Part shown: piece after piece, positions 26,221 to 38,353 of the stretch
Position numbering within the stretch: the first letter of the stretch is position 1
How the letters are laid out: the number at the start of each line of letters is the position of its first letter
Translations under genes and position numbers: made by a program
Notes under the pieces: generated by a model
Told to the model about the DNA's origin: nothing
Databases searched by the model: none
The model's input: only the letters and a program-made list of their open reading frames with translations
Source: Auanema rhodensis
Taxonomy: Eukaryota > Nematoda > Chromadorea > Rhabditida > Rhabditidae
Reading direction: 5' to 3'
NCBI GenBank assembly: GCA_964057225.1
Contig: OZ059898.1
Location: forward strand, 4,340,001-4,404,000
DNA length: 64,000 nucleotides

Positions 26221-29200
26221 ATGAGTGGAAGCAAGAAATTGGAAGAACTAATAGCTACGGGTACGTTATTACATGTTATTCCAATCAATCTTTTTCCAAG
26301 TTCATTCTTTTTATTTGCACTCATCAATAAAGAAATATGTGAATTCATAAACATTTCCGAAAGTTTATAAATAATTATTATAGATATTCTTCCTCAAAGC
26401 GATAACTGGCAGGATACAGAACATTTTTTGAAGCAAATCGTCGAAGTAAGATATTTATTAAAAAAAAATAGAAATATTATATTTTATAGCTTCTTCTTAA
26501 ATACATTCATGAGGAAAATCAACGTGATACCAAAATACTTGAATTTCATCATCCTGCTGAAATGCAGGAGCTGATTGATTTAGAAATTCCTGATTTACCA
26601 CAAAACCTCCAAAGTTTGGTTAAGGTATCGTCATAAAATTCATTTAAAAAATATTCGGAAATTGAAATTTATTAAAAAAAGTAAAAAAATAATGTTATGC
26701 TATGTTATTTATATGAAAATATAATTACATGTAAGAAGATAATGTTAAGATTGCATAGCGTTATTTCTTTATTTTTTAAAAATAAATTTAAATATATATA
26801 TAGTTAAGTGTAGTTATATGAGATGTATAGAATGCAAAGAGTAACTAAATTCTTTAGATTTTTCAATATCTACTCTTGACCCAAGCTATCAAATATAAAT
26901 TAAAATCAAACGATATTTATTCTCAAAAAGACATTGAAGATGAATGTGCTACTTTAATTACTCATCTACAAGCACTTTCTATGGTATTTAAAGACAAAAC
27001 AAAATGTGAAAATATATAGTAAACTATAGTTGTTAAAGGCTTAATGGATTTTAAAATGATTTTTGAATTTAATTTTCATTTTAATATTCTTTTTTTTTCA
27101 TTTGAACAAAGACCTTCTAGTCCTATGTATAAGCTTACAGATGAAGTAATTGAAAAAAAACATTTGGAATTGTGGATTGCGCAAAGCACACACAACTAGA
27201 AAATTACTTTTTATTATTGTGTCCAAGAGTTGGAAGCTCATCAGAATGAATCGGAAACCAGCTTTGTTCCTTCTCTGAGGCTTTTGTTGATAAGCCCCCT
27301 CAACGATGGCACTCTTGTATTCTTTATATATGCCCGCCGGCAATCTATATGACGTGATTTCGATGGGGTTTAGCATAGATGGATGGATGGATGGGCTGTC
27401 TGAAAATGAAAATTCTCTAAAGAATGTTTGAAGACAAATGAATGAAGATGGCCATATTGGAAAGATTATTAAAATATTTGAAGAGTTGCCAAACACGAAG
27501 AGATCCAGGAAGTATTACTAATTTCAAAATTTTATATAAAATATATCATTACACAAGTTTTTTTTTCAGAGTTGCGAAGATGTTCTTCGTCTTGGAGTAC
27601 GTACCGGACATCCACGTTTTTTTAACCAAGTTGAACTCATTTAAGTATTCTCTCATAACTTCTTATTATAGATATCCTGTGGTTTGGACATTGTATCAAT
27701 GGCCGGTGAATGGTTAACTGCCACGGCCAATACAAACATGTAAGTTTTTCAACTTCTGACAACTTTAGGCATTTTTTTTTAAATTATAGGTTTACATATG
27801 AGATCGCACCAGTTTTTATTCTCATGGAAAAATCTGTAATGCGACGTATGTGGGAAGCTCTCGGATGGGATGTCGAAAAGGCCGATGGAATATTTGCTCC
27901 AGGTATTATTTTTGACATAAAGCTGTAGCTTATAAGTTAAAAAATACTTTGAAGGAGGCGCTATTGCGAACCTGTACGCTCTCAATGCTGCTCGTCATCA
28001 TCTTTTTCCAAGAGCAAAACATCTTGGAAACAAAGATGTCCCTGTTCTTTGCGCATTCACAAGTGAGGATGTAAGTTTTAAATAATATTAATATATCATT
28101 GTATAATATGTATATTCTTCAGAGTCACTACTCCATAAAAAGTGCTTCTGCTGTAATTGGTATAGGAACAGATTACTGTTTCAGCATTCCCACGGATTCC
28201 CATGGACGTATGGTTCCTGAAGCATTGGAACAAAAAATTATTCAATGCAAGAAAGAAGGTTTATTAGAATGAAAACAAATTTTCTTTATTAAAATTTTCA
28301 AATGTAGGTATGTCTCCTTTATTCGTATGTTGTACAGCTGGAACTACCGTTTATGGCGCATGGGATCCCATCGATAAAATAGCCGACATTGCCGAAAGGC
28401 ATCGCATCTGGCTTCATGTTGATGTAAGTTATAGTTTTTTTAATATTTGAACAGAAAAATCTATTTATAGGCTGCTTGGGGTGGAGGTGTCTTGTTATCT
28501 CCAGAATATCGTTATAAGCTCGCTGGGATCGAAAGAGCAGACAGTGTGACATGGAATCCACATAAGCTCATGGGAGCTATTCTACAGTGCTCAGCATGTC
28601 TATTTAAACGTGATGTATATCTTATATAATAATTAATTAATTTAAATATATATATTTATAGGGATTATTGTTCCAATGTAATCAAATGTCTGCTGATTAT
28701 CTATTCATGCAGGTAATTATTATTTTTCAAAATTCTGATGTTATAACTTTGATTTACAGGATAAACCTTACGATGTCAGTTTCGATACTGGAGATAAAGC
28801 TATACAATGTGGACGTCATAATGATGTTTTCAAGCTTTGGCTCATGTGGAAAAGCAAAGTAACTTAATATATACTTGATTCCATCATACATGCTGCTTAT
28901 ATTACAGGGAATGGAGGGATACAGACAACAGATCAATCGTCTAATGGATCTTACTGCTTACTTCACTCAACGTTTACGTGATACTGATGGATATGAGCTT
29001 GTTGTAGATCCTCCAGAGTTTCTAAATATCTGCTTCTGGTATGTACCGCGTAACATAAGACATCTGGAACCAGCTGAGAAGAAAGCAAGATTGGAAAAGG
29101 TTCATTATTATCCTTAGCATCTGTTAAACATTACAAACTCAGATTGCACCAAAAATCAAGGCCAAAATGATGGAACGTGGAACAACTATGGTTGGATATC

Positions 29201-29316
29201 AGCCAGACAAACAAAGACCTAACTTTTTCCGTATGATCATCTCTAATCAAGCAATAACCAAGCCAGATCTGGATTTCCTTATCCAAGAAATTATTGATAT
29301 TGGTGAAAATTTGTAA
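26221..29316 (+). CDS. unc-25: glutamate decarboxylase (GABA synthesis), 501 aa
   Basis: Fourteen exons: 26221-26260, 26384-26445, 26490-26624, 27570-27629, 27672-27739, 27790-27902, 27955-28070, 28123-28258, 28308-28423, 28471-28614, 28662-28712, 28760-28858, 28908-29099, 29143-29316; phases close to 501 residues, close to C. elegans UNC-25. It is a PLP-dependent group II decarboxylase converting glutamate to GABA in the cytosol of GABA neurons. Family blocks: [61 protein letters not shown] and [17 protein letters not shown], in which the Lys binds [23 protein letters not shown] and [19 protein letters not shown] follow. The catalytic loop and PLP residues look intact. Intron 3 is 945 bases, unlike the 40-60 base introns around it, and holds an exon-like patch. 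Confidence 0.96.
26867..26983 (+). other. exon-like open patch inside unc-25 intron 3
   Basis: After TTCTTTAG the frame reads [20 protein letters not shown], then ends before a GTATTT donor-like site after THLQALSM. The length (117 bases, 39 codons) and boundaries would allow in-frame insertion between exons 3 and 4. The sequence does not resemble any glutamate decarboxylase segment I know. It could be a cryptic exon, a relic of an inserted gene, or chance. Confidence 0.25.
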
Positions 29317-29652
29317 AAGCTTTGACTTACCAAACTGATGTTTTAAAATTAGAAATATAGTTTGCTTTAACTTAAATAATTAAGCTTAGCTTTCATTTAT
29401 TATTTAATTATTATTACTGTTTAGAGAAACAAAGCTTTTCTGAATAGTTTATTAATCACAGAATTGATTATTATTTTACAAAATTCACAAAATATTATGT
29501 TTGTTCCTTAGTTAATATAATATTTAATCAAGTATGGCATTTAGAATGAAGTATTTTTGTAATTTAATTACTTTTCGTAGCATTTTATAAACAAAAGAAA
29601 TATGTCAAATCACAATTAGAATCTATACATCAAAATTCTGAAAGCAGATCTT
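29317..29652. other. short region between converging genes
   Basis: 336 bases of AT-rich DNA shared by the 3' ends of unc-25 (+) and the ETS-like gene (-). Presumably both 3' UTRs; nothing else seen. Confidence 0.6.
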
Positions 29653-30956
29653 TTAATTTTCACCTCGGATTGATAAACGAGAACGACGAAGTTGATGAAC
29701 ATCAGCCATTGAGATGTCTCTTTCCTTTAAGACTCGAATAAAGCGGCTTTCAGCATTTGGTTCTATCTTATAAATCAACATTGGATCTTGAACTGAAAAA
29801 AATAAAATTAAAATTAAAATATAAATATATTTACATAGAACTCGGGTGAAGATTCCAGCTTTTTGGGCATTCCAGAAATCTTTGTTAACCAAAAACGTAG
29901 AAGAGTACTGAAAACATAAATACTTTGAGCAAGATATAAAACTTTTCAAAAAAATACATTTGGGTCATCTCGCTCCAATCCCCATACAGTAGCTAATTTT
30001 CTTCGATCAGGAATTGTAAATTGAATTATATTACTCTTCGATGAGCCCGAAAAATGAATCAGATGCTCATATCGAGGATCAACAAGTAGTTCCAGCACGA
30101 ATTCGTGAAATCGTTTCATGCTTGCATCTTAAAAGTTGAAAGTTAAAGTTTTTCCATAAAAAAAGAACGAGAAAACCTCTTCTCCTTCTCTTGCTAGCGC
30201 TTCTATCAAACTCTGATTTTACATTCTGACTCTCTGAATAAACTGAAACAAAATATATTTTTCAAAATCAAAGAAATAGAAACAAACTCGACGTTTCAGA
30301 AGGTTTTAAATCATCATCATATGCTGATCCATTTAAGGAGGTATTAAACTTTTTATAAATATCAACTAAAATACAATATATTTTATATTTTATTATAATA
30401 ATATAACTTACACGATGAAGGGTAGTTTGATAACGGTGTACTACAGTTTTGAATGCAACTCATTTCGCTTCTTTTGCCCAAATTCTCTATTGGACGCTCA
30501 GAACACATAGAACTATCCAAATTTGATTCTAATTCAATCTTTATTGGTCGACATGCTTCGATATTTTCCAATTCATTGAGATGAACAGAAACTGATAATA
30601 GTGAGAACGTATCTATACAGAAATAAATTGTTTACCTTTACAACTAGGAGTCATCTCATGAAGAATCGGTGATTTGATAGGTGATGATCCCGATGAGGAA
30701 GAACTGGATGATGTTCCAGTAGAATGAGGCTTAATAGCACAAGAGCATTCTTCTGGTTTTCCTTCACTGCATGAAGATAATTTTTGAAGATCATCCACAA
30801 TCTTAAACGGTTTTATCTGATACATTGCCTGAAATAAAATAAAAACTTAATAATATTCTTTTTAAAAAAGAAAAGTTATAAACTAACCAATAGAGCTAAT
30901 ATTTCTGCATATTCTTCTTCAGTTTTACATTCCATTACAAAGAAAGATTTATCCAT
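29653..30956 (-). CDS. divergent ETS-domain-like (winged helix) protein, 329 aa
   Basis: Eight exons from 30956 down: 30956-30888, 30828-30636, 30612-30412, 30365-30288, 30242-30177, 30127-29958, 29907-29835, 29792-29653; phases close to 329 residues. The N-terminal two thirds are Ser/Glu-rich and low in structure (TGTSSSSSSSGSSP), with a basic SKRRRR just before the domain. From about residue 190 the protein reads KRFHEFVLELLVDPRYEHLI, then a hydrophobic strand and RRKLATVWGLERDDPN. This lines up with the ETS pattern of an aromatic-x-x-F-x-LELL-x-DP-Y-x-HLI start and a V-W/L-W-G-L helix. The expected recognition helix (KLSRALRYYY type) is replaced by YSSTFLVNKDFWNAQKAG, then IFTRV and MLIYKIEP. 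Likely nuclear. Whether it binds DNA like an ETS factor is doubtful. The ETS assignment is by eye. Confidence 0.65.
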
Positions 30957-31966
30957 GGATTCACAAGAGCGTAGAAAATTTTAAAAATTCTACAAAATTG
31001 AAATATTTCTTCAAAAACAATTATAATAAAGTTTAATAATCTAATATAACACTTATATTACGTGTTAAAAAAATAAAAAGATAATTACTACATCTAGTAG
31101 TATTGATAAATCCATTCATTAATGATCTTTGTAGTCATTTTTTTAAACTTCAAATTAACAATATATAATCATATATTGATTATTTTTCAAATACTCTTTA
31201 GAAATAATAAATAATTTCTTTTATATTAATAATTTTTATCATATATATTTGTTAACATGACCACTATATGTAGTATTATCATCTTTTACGGTAGTACATC
31301 TAATCTTATTAGTTTATAGTTTCATGCCAGCAATCTTTACAGTATAAAATTTGCGTGTTGTTTGATCTTGGTGTACATACATACATTGAAGAATTCGGTT
31401 CATTTTACTTCACATTGAGTTGGAACATTTTGAATTGTTTAAATATGATAATTATAAATATATATTTGTTTATGAATTATTTTGAATATAAATTAATTTG
31501 TTTTATATAATATATATTTGATGAACTAATTATAATTCATAGTTTTTGGTTGTATAAGTTACTAGAATTTGTTTATGAAACTATTATAATATAAACAATT
31601 TCATCTCTCTTCTTTATAAAGCAAAATTCATTACTTTCTCAACTAAAATATTTTATTCAATTATATTAAATTTTATATTTTCTTTTATAATATTTATGTG
31701 ATAAGTATACTTCAAACGAAAAACTTGTATAAAATATTTTATTGAAAAAAAAGTGAAAAAGAATGTTGTATTGTCATATGTATTCAAATAAAAAATACAT
31801 GTAACTCTTCCGTTCTTTGCAATCTTCTTAGAAAATAATGTGGTAAAGAGATATTCCTTCTTCATTTTTTCTTGTTTCTGTGATCGAATGGATAAATAAT
31901 AAATAATGAACTATAAAGAAGAGAGAAATATAACAATTTAGAGAGTATGAGGAATATAAGTTTGTT

Positions 31967-32028
<62 letters not shown>

Positions 32029-33220
32029 TGAACACTAAAGGATATATGACAATGTAGAATAGGATTAATAGCTAAAAATATCATATTCTGTCAAAACTTT
32101 AAAATAATGCTTTATGTCGATTACCCATGCATTATAGTATTTGACTATATAATCATTTTTGAATTTTTACATATGTATATAGTACATATTGACTATTTTA
32201 AGCATAATATTTTAGCTTTTTCTATTATATTTTCTATATACAGTAATATATAATATGGGATGAATAATGATAAGACTTTCATGAATAATTCGATAATTTT
32301 GTTATTTCAATGAATTTTTGTTAATCTCTTAACCTTACTTGTCACTAAAATGTAAAACTTTCTCTAAAACTTTTGTCTATTTTTTGTAAAATTCACATAT
32401 AAATATATAGTATACATAGTATATATAGTATATTAGTTTAGTATATATATATAGTATATTGGTTTATAAAAATAATCTCTTATTTATCTGAATGTTAGAT
32501 CCAATAATCACATTTTGGTCGGCTTGTCTTTCATTTCAACTGGAATAATTTAAAAAAAGAAGTATTCTTCGTTGAAGTAAAGTAAATAGAACGTCTAAAG
32601 AATCTTTTCAACATTAAAGATACATAAAATATCTCTTTTAACGTTTATATAGTTTTCGAAACGTTAAATTTCTTTTTTTAATGATAAATTCTTTTAATTA
32701 CATTTAAAAATTTAGTTAATAAAGTAAATTAAAATTGTTTCTTTTTAATGTTTTTAAGATTCTTTTGTATTATTTATATATTGAAAATATCACACATAAT
32801 ATAAACAAACATGTGTTGTTGGTTAAACATTTAATGTTTCAACATTATTTCATTCTTATACAATATTTGGCTTTTATTTCTCTTTTTTTCTCATTTGGTG
32901 CTCTTATGTCATTTTTTAAAATAAGTTTACTGCTCATATTATTCTTTAATTATAATGTTTTTAAAACTATATTATATAATATTTATTGATAACAAAAAAC
33001 TTTTGTTTTTTTTCAATTTTTTAACAAATGTTTGCCCTAAGCCTCCAAAAACTCTAGGCTGTGAATAAGCCTAAGCCTAAGTCTCGAACAGAAACCGATA
33101 AAAGTCCAATATTTATAAAATATCTTCATGAAATTTTGAAATCTTATTGTTAAATATTTAAATTTTGAAAAATTATATGAAATTATAGATATGCTTTAAA
33201 TAAAAAAAGTTATACAAACC
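30957..33220. other. AT-rich intergenic region
   Basis: About 2.3 kb between divergent genes. Contains an (AG)n repeat at 31970-32026 and tandem TATAGTA-type AT runs near 32400-32460. No gene recognised. An AATTATAG acceptor at about 33188 probably belongs to the following gene. Confidence 0.5.
31970..32026. repeat. (AG)n microsatellite
   Basis: About 28 uninterrupted AG units. Confidence 0.95.
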
Positions 33221-36200
33221 ATGAGTCGGATACTATCAGCAACTAAACGGTCACTTTGGATTTTATTCTTTTGTGGTATTATTGTAATATTAACAACACC
33301 AACAAAGGTTTTATTAGGACTAGATAAGTTTGAATTTAGATATTCTGAGGTAAATTTATATATAATAAATATAATTATTTGACTTTCCTGCAGACGTTGC
33401 CCCATAAACTCACCCCCCCCCCCATCATTTTTACAAAAAATGAGGGGTGATGGAAGGGGGGGGAATGTATTAGGTTCGAAAGAATGTTCTTGCGGCATAT
33501 AACAAAAAAATTCAAATTTATTTTTTTTCAAATAACAATTACAAATCAATCAAAAGTATTCACTTTTTTGACCTCATCAACATTCTTAAATACCATACCT
33601 TCAATATAACTAGTTAAATGTTTAAACAAGTGAAAATCGGTGGGGGACAAATCGGGTGAATAAGGAGGGTGGGTAGACATTCATAACCTAAATCAAAAAA
33701 TTTTTTCATCGTTGGTCTTGAGACATGGGGTCTGGCGTTCTCTTGTAGTTTCTTCTATTGACTAGTCCTGGCTTCAAACTCAATAATTTTTTAACGAATA
33801 TTCTTCTGCGCCTCGGAAAGTTCATGAGGCACCCATTTATCCAACTTTTTTACTTTTCCGAGTTTTTTCAAAAGAGGTAACGAAGTTGTATTACTCACTG
33901 AAAGTTCATCGACTAAGTTCCTTGAACTGATACTTGAATCCTTTTCCAAAAACTCGTCTAACGTTGTATTATCCAATATCGTATTTCTTCCTTTCTTGGC
34001 TTGATCTTCTAAGTTCACGAAATTTCTTGAACCATAATTGTTTGCCATTGCTCTATAATCTTTAAATTAAAAATTATATTGTGAGTTTATAAAAATAAGT
34101 GAAAAATTATATATTTTATCTTATAAAACATATATACAGTCCTGTGCGAAGAACCCACACCCCTATGTTAGAGGCCCCAGAAAACCCCTTCAAACTACAA
34201 AAAAAATTTTTTTTTAATTTCAAAAATTTCGCGAGTTCATATAGTATATATTCAATGAAAATATATGTTAATATAACTAAAACTGATTTCAATGGGATTT
34301 CTAAATTTATAAGGAAAAACAGTGTTTTTTGACTATTTTGAATAATCTTTTTTGATTTAATAAAATTTGAAATTAGGAACATGTTAATTCATTTAAAATA
34401 TTTTAAAATGATTCTGAGCACAAAGCTCGATCAATAACTAAGTTTTTTCTGGATCATAGCTTCAAACAAGTAAGCTCCAACATCTGAATCTTACTGAATA
34501 TCTATGAAGAGAACTTGGTTAACGTACAACCAAATTCTCCCATTTAAAAGAAAAATAGACGTTTAGTGTACTCCTAACACTATATCAAAAGATTATGTTC
34601 GAAGTTTTGATGAAACTCATGAAATTCAGGAGAGAAGACTTCAAGCAGTTTATGAAAATTTCGGAGACTTCAGAAATTACTTCTAAACATGATTTTTAAA
34701 ATTTTAAAAATTTTTCTAAATTCATTATCGTTTTTAACACTCAAAATAGGTTTTTTGCACATGACTGTAATTATTATTTTTGATTTTAACGCCCAGATAA
34801 TTCAAATTAATCAGATGAGTTTGAAAAATGCGCAAGAACATTCTGTGTAACCTAATATGTATGTGGCTACATCTGAAGGAACGTCTAATATTTTATATAT
34901 TTTATTAGAGAAAATATAAATATTTTTATTTTTTTAAGATGAAATCATGTGTATCATACTTAGATACTAATATACAACCTAATACATTTAAGTTAATAAT
35001 AGATGAAGATTTTTTGAGTTCTTTATCACGAAACTACTGCTCAACATTTGGTAATATTATAATTATTCTTATATTTATAATAAATTAATTATTTTCTTTC
35101 AGATAAACCAATTAAAATAGCAATACCTTCTTTTGAAGCTGAAACAATCATATCAGAGCAATATCCCAATTTTCAAATTATTTATTTTGAAAATAGTAGT
35201 TTTACGGATTATTTCAAATTTTATGATGATGTTACACGAATGACACCAAAGTATTTCAATCTTATTTTCAAAATTTTTTTAATTAAACTATTTTTAGATT
35301 TGAATTGACTTCAATAAAATTGTTTCATATTCCAAAAAATTTGACAAGATTCTCCAATTTTTGGAAAAGATCAAAGCGAATTGAATGCCATAATTTAGCA
35401 ATTAATCGTACTTATGCACCTCCAAAATTACCTTTGAGATATTCAGTTGAAACACTTGCTAAATTACGTGATCTTCTAATTGAATTTGATATGTATGCTT
35501 ATTTGGAAGGTGGAACATTACTAGGTTTGTTACTTTTTTGTTTTGAATTTAGTATTAATAAGCGTTTGATTGATTTATGTATATTTAAAAAACTGGCGGC
35601 TCTTCTTTACAATACCGGGACCATTACTATACCCCCCCCCCCCCTATTTTATACGTAATTGCGTATATTTTTTTTTAAAGTTGATCAAAACGAATTGGAG
35701 AGGAGAAAGAGGCTGTGGTCTTAGGTGGGGTTGGCATGAAACACCGATAAGGATCAAACTATTATTTTGATTGTTAAAGAATTTTATTGAATCGAAAACA
35801 AATTATTCTCATTTAGTAGTATTTTTTGGTGGACCCGAGCTTTTTCAAACCTTGAACATTATATTTCTTTTTAAGATACGGTAGACAACTGTGATTTCTT
35901 TTTTTTTTCTGATTTTTCGAGACCTTTTAGAGGTACATGTTTCACTCGTTTTTCCATCGTTTATGACTGTTTATGATCTGATAAGCTTGTAATATGACAT
36001 TGAATCAACCTTATCAATAATTATACCTTTGTCATAATAATTCAGATAGTGACCATATTACATAATAAGTGATTCTATCTATTAAACAGGTTGGTATAGA
36101 GAATGTACTGTGATCCCACATACCTTGGATATGGATCTCGCAGTTTCTATTGAGGAATTTAATCCAAGCTTTGAAAAATTTTTAAAAAGTTCGAATCGTA

Positions 36201-36788
36201 CATTCAAACTTCGAAGACATTTAGGAATGGTAAATTTTAAAAGAATAACAAGAAAAATAGTAAAATTTTAAATTTTAGTTAAATGATTCCTTAGAATATA
36301 CGGTCTGTCCTTTGAATTCTTTAAAGCCACCAATAGATATATTCTTTATGTATAATAATGGAAATCATTCATGGGTAGCAGGAACAGGTGGTAAAGGAGA
36401 GAAATACCGTTATATACTTCCTTTGTAATATAATTTTACAATTTTTAAAATCAAATTATATAATTAATTAATAGATATGATCCATACTGTGCTGCTGATC
36501 TACATGGTTATCTATTTTGGATAACATGTTCACCAGATAATGTTCTAAAGGTTATTATTACAATCTTTTTGAATTAAAAAAACATTTATTAATACAATTT
36601 TAATATTTTATATAAACTATATATAAACAAATTGATAATAATATTTATTTCTTTAGGTACAATACGGAAACAATTGGTTTGTTGATCATCCAACTAATAA
36701 GTATAGTTGGAATTCTTCACCCAAAAATGTTATAAAAGTTGGAAAATATGAAAAAAACGAACTTTCTGAAGCTATGCAGATTTTCTAA
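33221..36788 (+). CDS. LicD/fukutin-family type II membrane protein, 369 aa
   Basis: Eight exons: 33221-33349, 34939-35050, 35103-35250, 35298-35524, 36090-36229, 36279-36424, 36475-36550, 36657-36788; phases close to 369 residues. A short basic cytoplasmic end and one membrane anchor (SLWILFFCGIIVILTT) suggest a Golgi type II protein. The core carries the LicD/fukutin hallmarks YLEGGTLLGWYRECTVIPHT and LDMDLAV, where the Asp-x-Asp pair binds metal and nucleotide sugar in related enzymes. KPPIDIFFMYNNGNHSW and YCAADLHGYLFWITC follow. Vertebrate fukutin relatives transfer ribitol phosphate onto dystroglycan; bacterial LicD transfers phosphocholine. The donor and acceptor here are unknown. Nematodes have an expanded set of these proteins. 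Introns 1 (1589 bases) and 4 (565 bases) are swollen, the first by DNA transposons, while the others are 43-106 bases. Confidence 0.88.
33540..34048 (-). mobile_element. decayed mariner-family element in intron 1 of the LicD-like gene
   Basis: An N-terminal transposase piece (34048-33791) reads NLVDELSVSNTTSLPLLKKL, then GKVKKLDKWVPHELSE, the mariner helix-turn-helix and WVPHEL block. Further left the same strand reads ENARPHVSRPTMKKFFDLGY and, one frame over, HPPYSPDLSPTDFHLFKHL, the end of the catalytic domain. The central catalytic part is missing and the two later pieces are out of frame, so the copy is dead. Terminal repeats were not found; a poly-C tract (33413-33424) lies to the left and may be near one end. 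Confidence 0.85.
34137..34767 (+). mobile_element. decayed Tc1-like element flanked by TA
   Basis: The left end CAGTCCTGTGCGAAGAACC and the right end (read inward) CAGTCATGTGCAAAAAACC match at 16 of 19 positions. Both are flanked by TA, the Tc1/mariner target. Inside, on the plus strand, LQHLNLTEYL, a stop and RELG recall the LNPIENLWRELK block, with Trp changed to a stop. Near 34624 the frame reads EIQERRLQAVYENFGDFRNY, the usual transposase C-terminus. Total 631 bases, so most of the transposase is deleted. Confidence 0.8.
35525..36089 (+). other. expanded intron 4 of the LicD-like gene with poly-C tract
   Basis: The intron is 565 bases in a gene whose other unaffected introns are 43-106 bases. 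It holds a run of about 14 C near 35629-35643 and a stretch with higher G+C around 35690-35750 that looks foreign. It may contain a decayed insertion, but I found no terminal repeats or clear transposase motif. Confidence 0.35.
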
Positions 36789-37438
36789 TGAATATTTTTT
36801 CTTGGATTTAATTAGTCAGAGATTAATGACAACGATTAGTAAAATGATAACAGTCTCACATGACAATCTCTATTTGATTAAAAGATGTATTATTATAATA
36901 TTGATTTTATTAATTAAAACAATGATGATTCATGAATACCAGTTAAAGTTAAATTGCAAAAAAAAGGAAAAAAAGAGGAACTAAGGAAAATAAAATATTT
37001 TATCAAAATGATTACAATCATCATGGTTTCATTGTCATGTTTTGAGTCATGAGATAATGATCTTAACACTCGAATATAGGAGGCGGGACAGTGAATTGTA
37101 ATTTGTGTCATGTCAGACGATGGTTGCCAATCATTTAAGATTAGATGTTACCGTATGCAACGTACCCACGTCTTTCTGCCGAATAAGTGTTAATAAAGTG
37201 AAGATTTTTCTAAGTTTTTTTTTTAAATTATAATAATTTCAATTTTTTTAAAGAAATAATCTTTATTTAGTGAACTTCAACCATTAAAATTGTAACTGGA
37301 TATTGATTGAAAAACAATAGATGTATAGAAGATGAATCAAAATCTCCTTTATAAGTATGCAAAATGCAATTTAAATCCACAAGTATTAATGTATGTCAAC
37401 AAAATATATATTAATTATAATTATTATAGGAAAGACTA
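36789..37438. other. intergenic region
   Basis: 650 AT-rich bases. The end carries TTATTATAG at 37429, ten bases before the bZIP start codon. An upstream ATG at 37332 leads only to a short frame that stops after a possible splice, so it is not coding. Confidence 0.5.
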
Positions 37439-38353
37439 ATGATGAACAATTTTCACTACTATGTTGCTCCAAATCCTATGGTTACTTCAATTCCTTTAAA
37501 TTCAATTCCTTCACATTTAACTATACCTTCATCTTTATCAGCAATAACATCAACTAGTGTTGCTCCCTGCTCCGATATGAATTCATCATGTAAATATTTC
37601 TTTTTTATTCTTATTCCTTCAAAAATTATTTTTCAGCCGACTCTTCAAATTGCCCTGACAAGACATTCAAAAGACGAGAAGCGAATAGACTTGCACAAAG
37701 AAAAAGTCGCTTAAAGAAAGATGAAATTAAAGAAGTAAATTTACAATTTATAATTTAAATTCTTATTTTTAAATATTCTAAAGCACCTTATACAAGAAAA
37801 TAATCGTTTAAAAGAAGAAATAAGACAACTGCGAGGACAGCTTAGTTTGTATAAACCTCACAACGAGAAGAAGATGAGTTTTTCAAGTGCAAAAGACTTA
37901 GACAAAGACTTTCATCGAGTTAGTTCAAAGTTTAATAATTAATTTCAAATTTTCAAAATATTATTATAGAAAATGGAAATGAAGAAACAGGTTCTTGAGA
38001 AAGTTGACATATTCGCAAACGAAATTAAAAAGGTTAGTAATATACATATACAGTATATTAAAAATTGTATACTAAAATGTTGATTTTTTGTTTTTTATTT
38101 TTAATTGTTTTTCAATCAATTTTAATGATTCTGTCGAAACATTTTAATGATTATTTCAATTTACTGATAACGTTTTTGTTTTCTATACGGTATAAAATTA
38201 TATATTATATTTGCTATATTATAGGATTTATTAGAAATGACAACTGAGGACAATGCTAAAGAATTAGAATTATCTTCCATTTCTTCAACTAATTTTTATC
38301 AAGCAGCACGAACAACAAGAGACTCTTCTATTGAAATGATGGAAATTAGATAA
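37439..38353 (+). CDS. small bZIP transcription factor, 191 aa
   Basis: Five exons: 37439-37589, 37637-37734, 37784-37918, 37970-38032, 38225-38353; phases close to 191 residues. The basic region is FKRREANRLAQRKSRLKKDE, which keeps the Asn and Arg spacing of bZIP DNA-binding helices. It runs into a leucine-zipper segment (LIQENNRLKEEIRQLRGQLS) at about residues 85-110. The N-terminal half is Pro/Ser/Thr-rich (SIPLNSIPSHLTIPSSLSAI) and probably an activation or interaction region. After the zipper a Lys-rich helical stretch (KMEMKKQVLEKVDIFANEIK) may extend the coiled coil. Expected in the nucleus as a dimer. Orthology to a particular C. elegans zip or CEBP gene is not clear. The start follows an acceptor at 37429. 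Confidence 0.85.

Noticed and set aside
27098-27496. 132-codon minus-strand open frame in unc-25 intron 3
   Set aside because: Low-complexity ends, no splice or start context and no family features; probably chance in AT-rich DNA.
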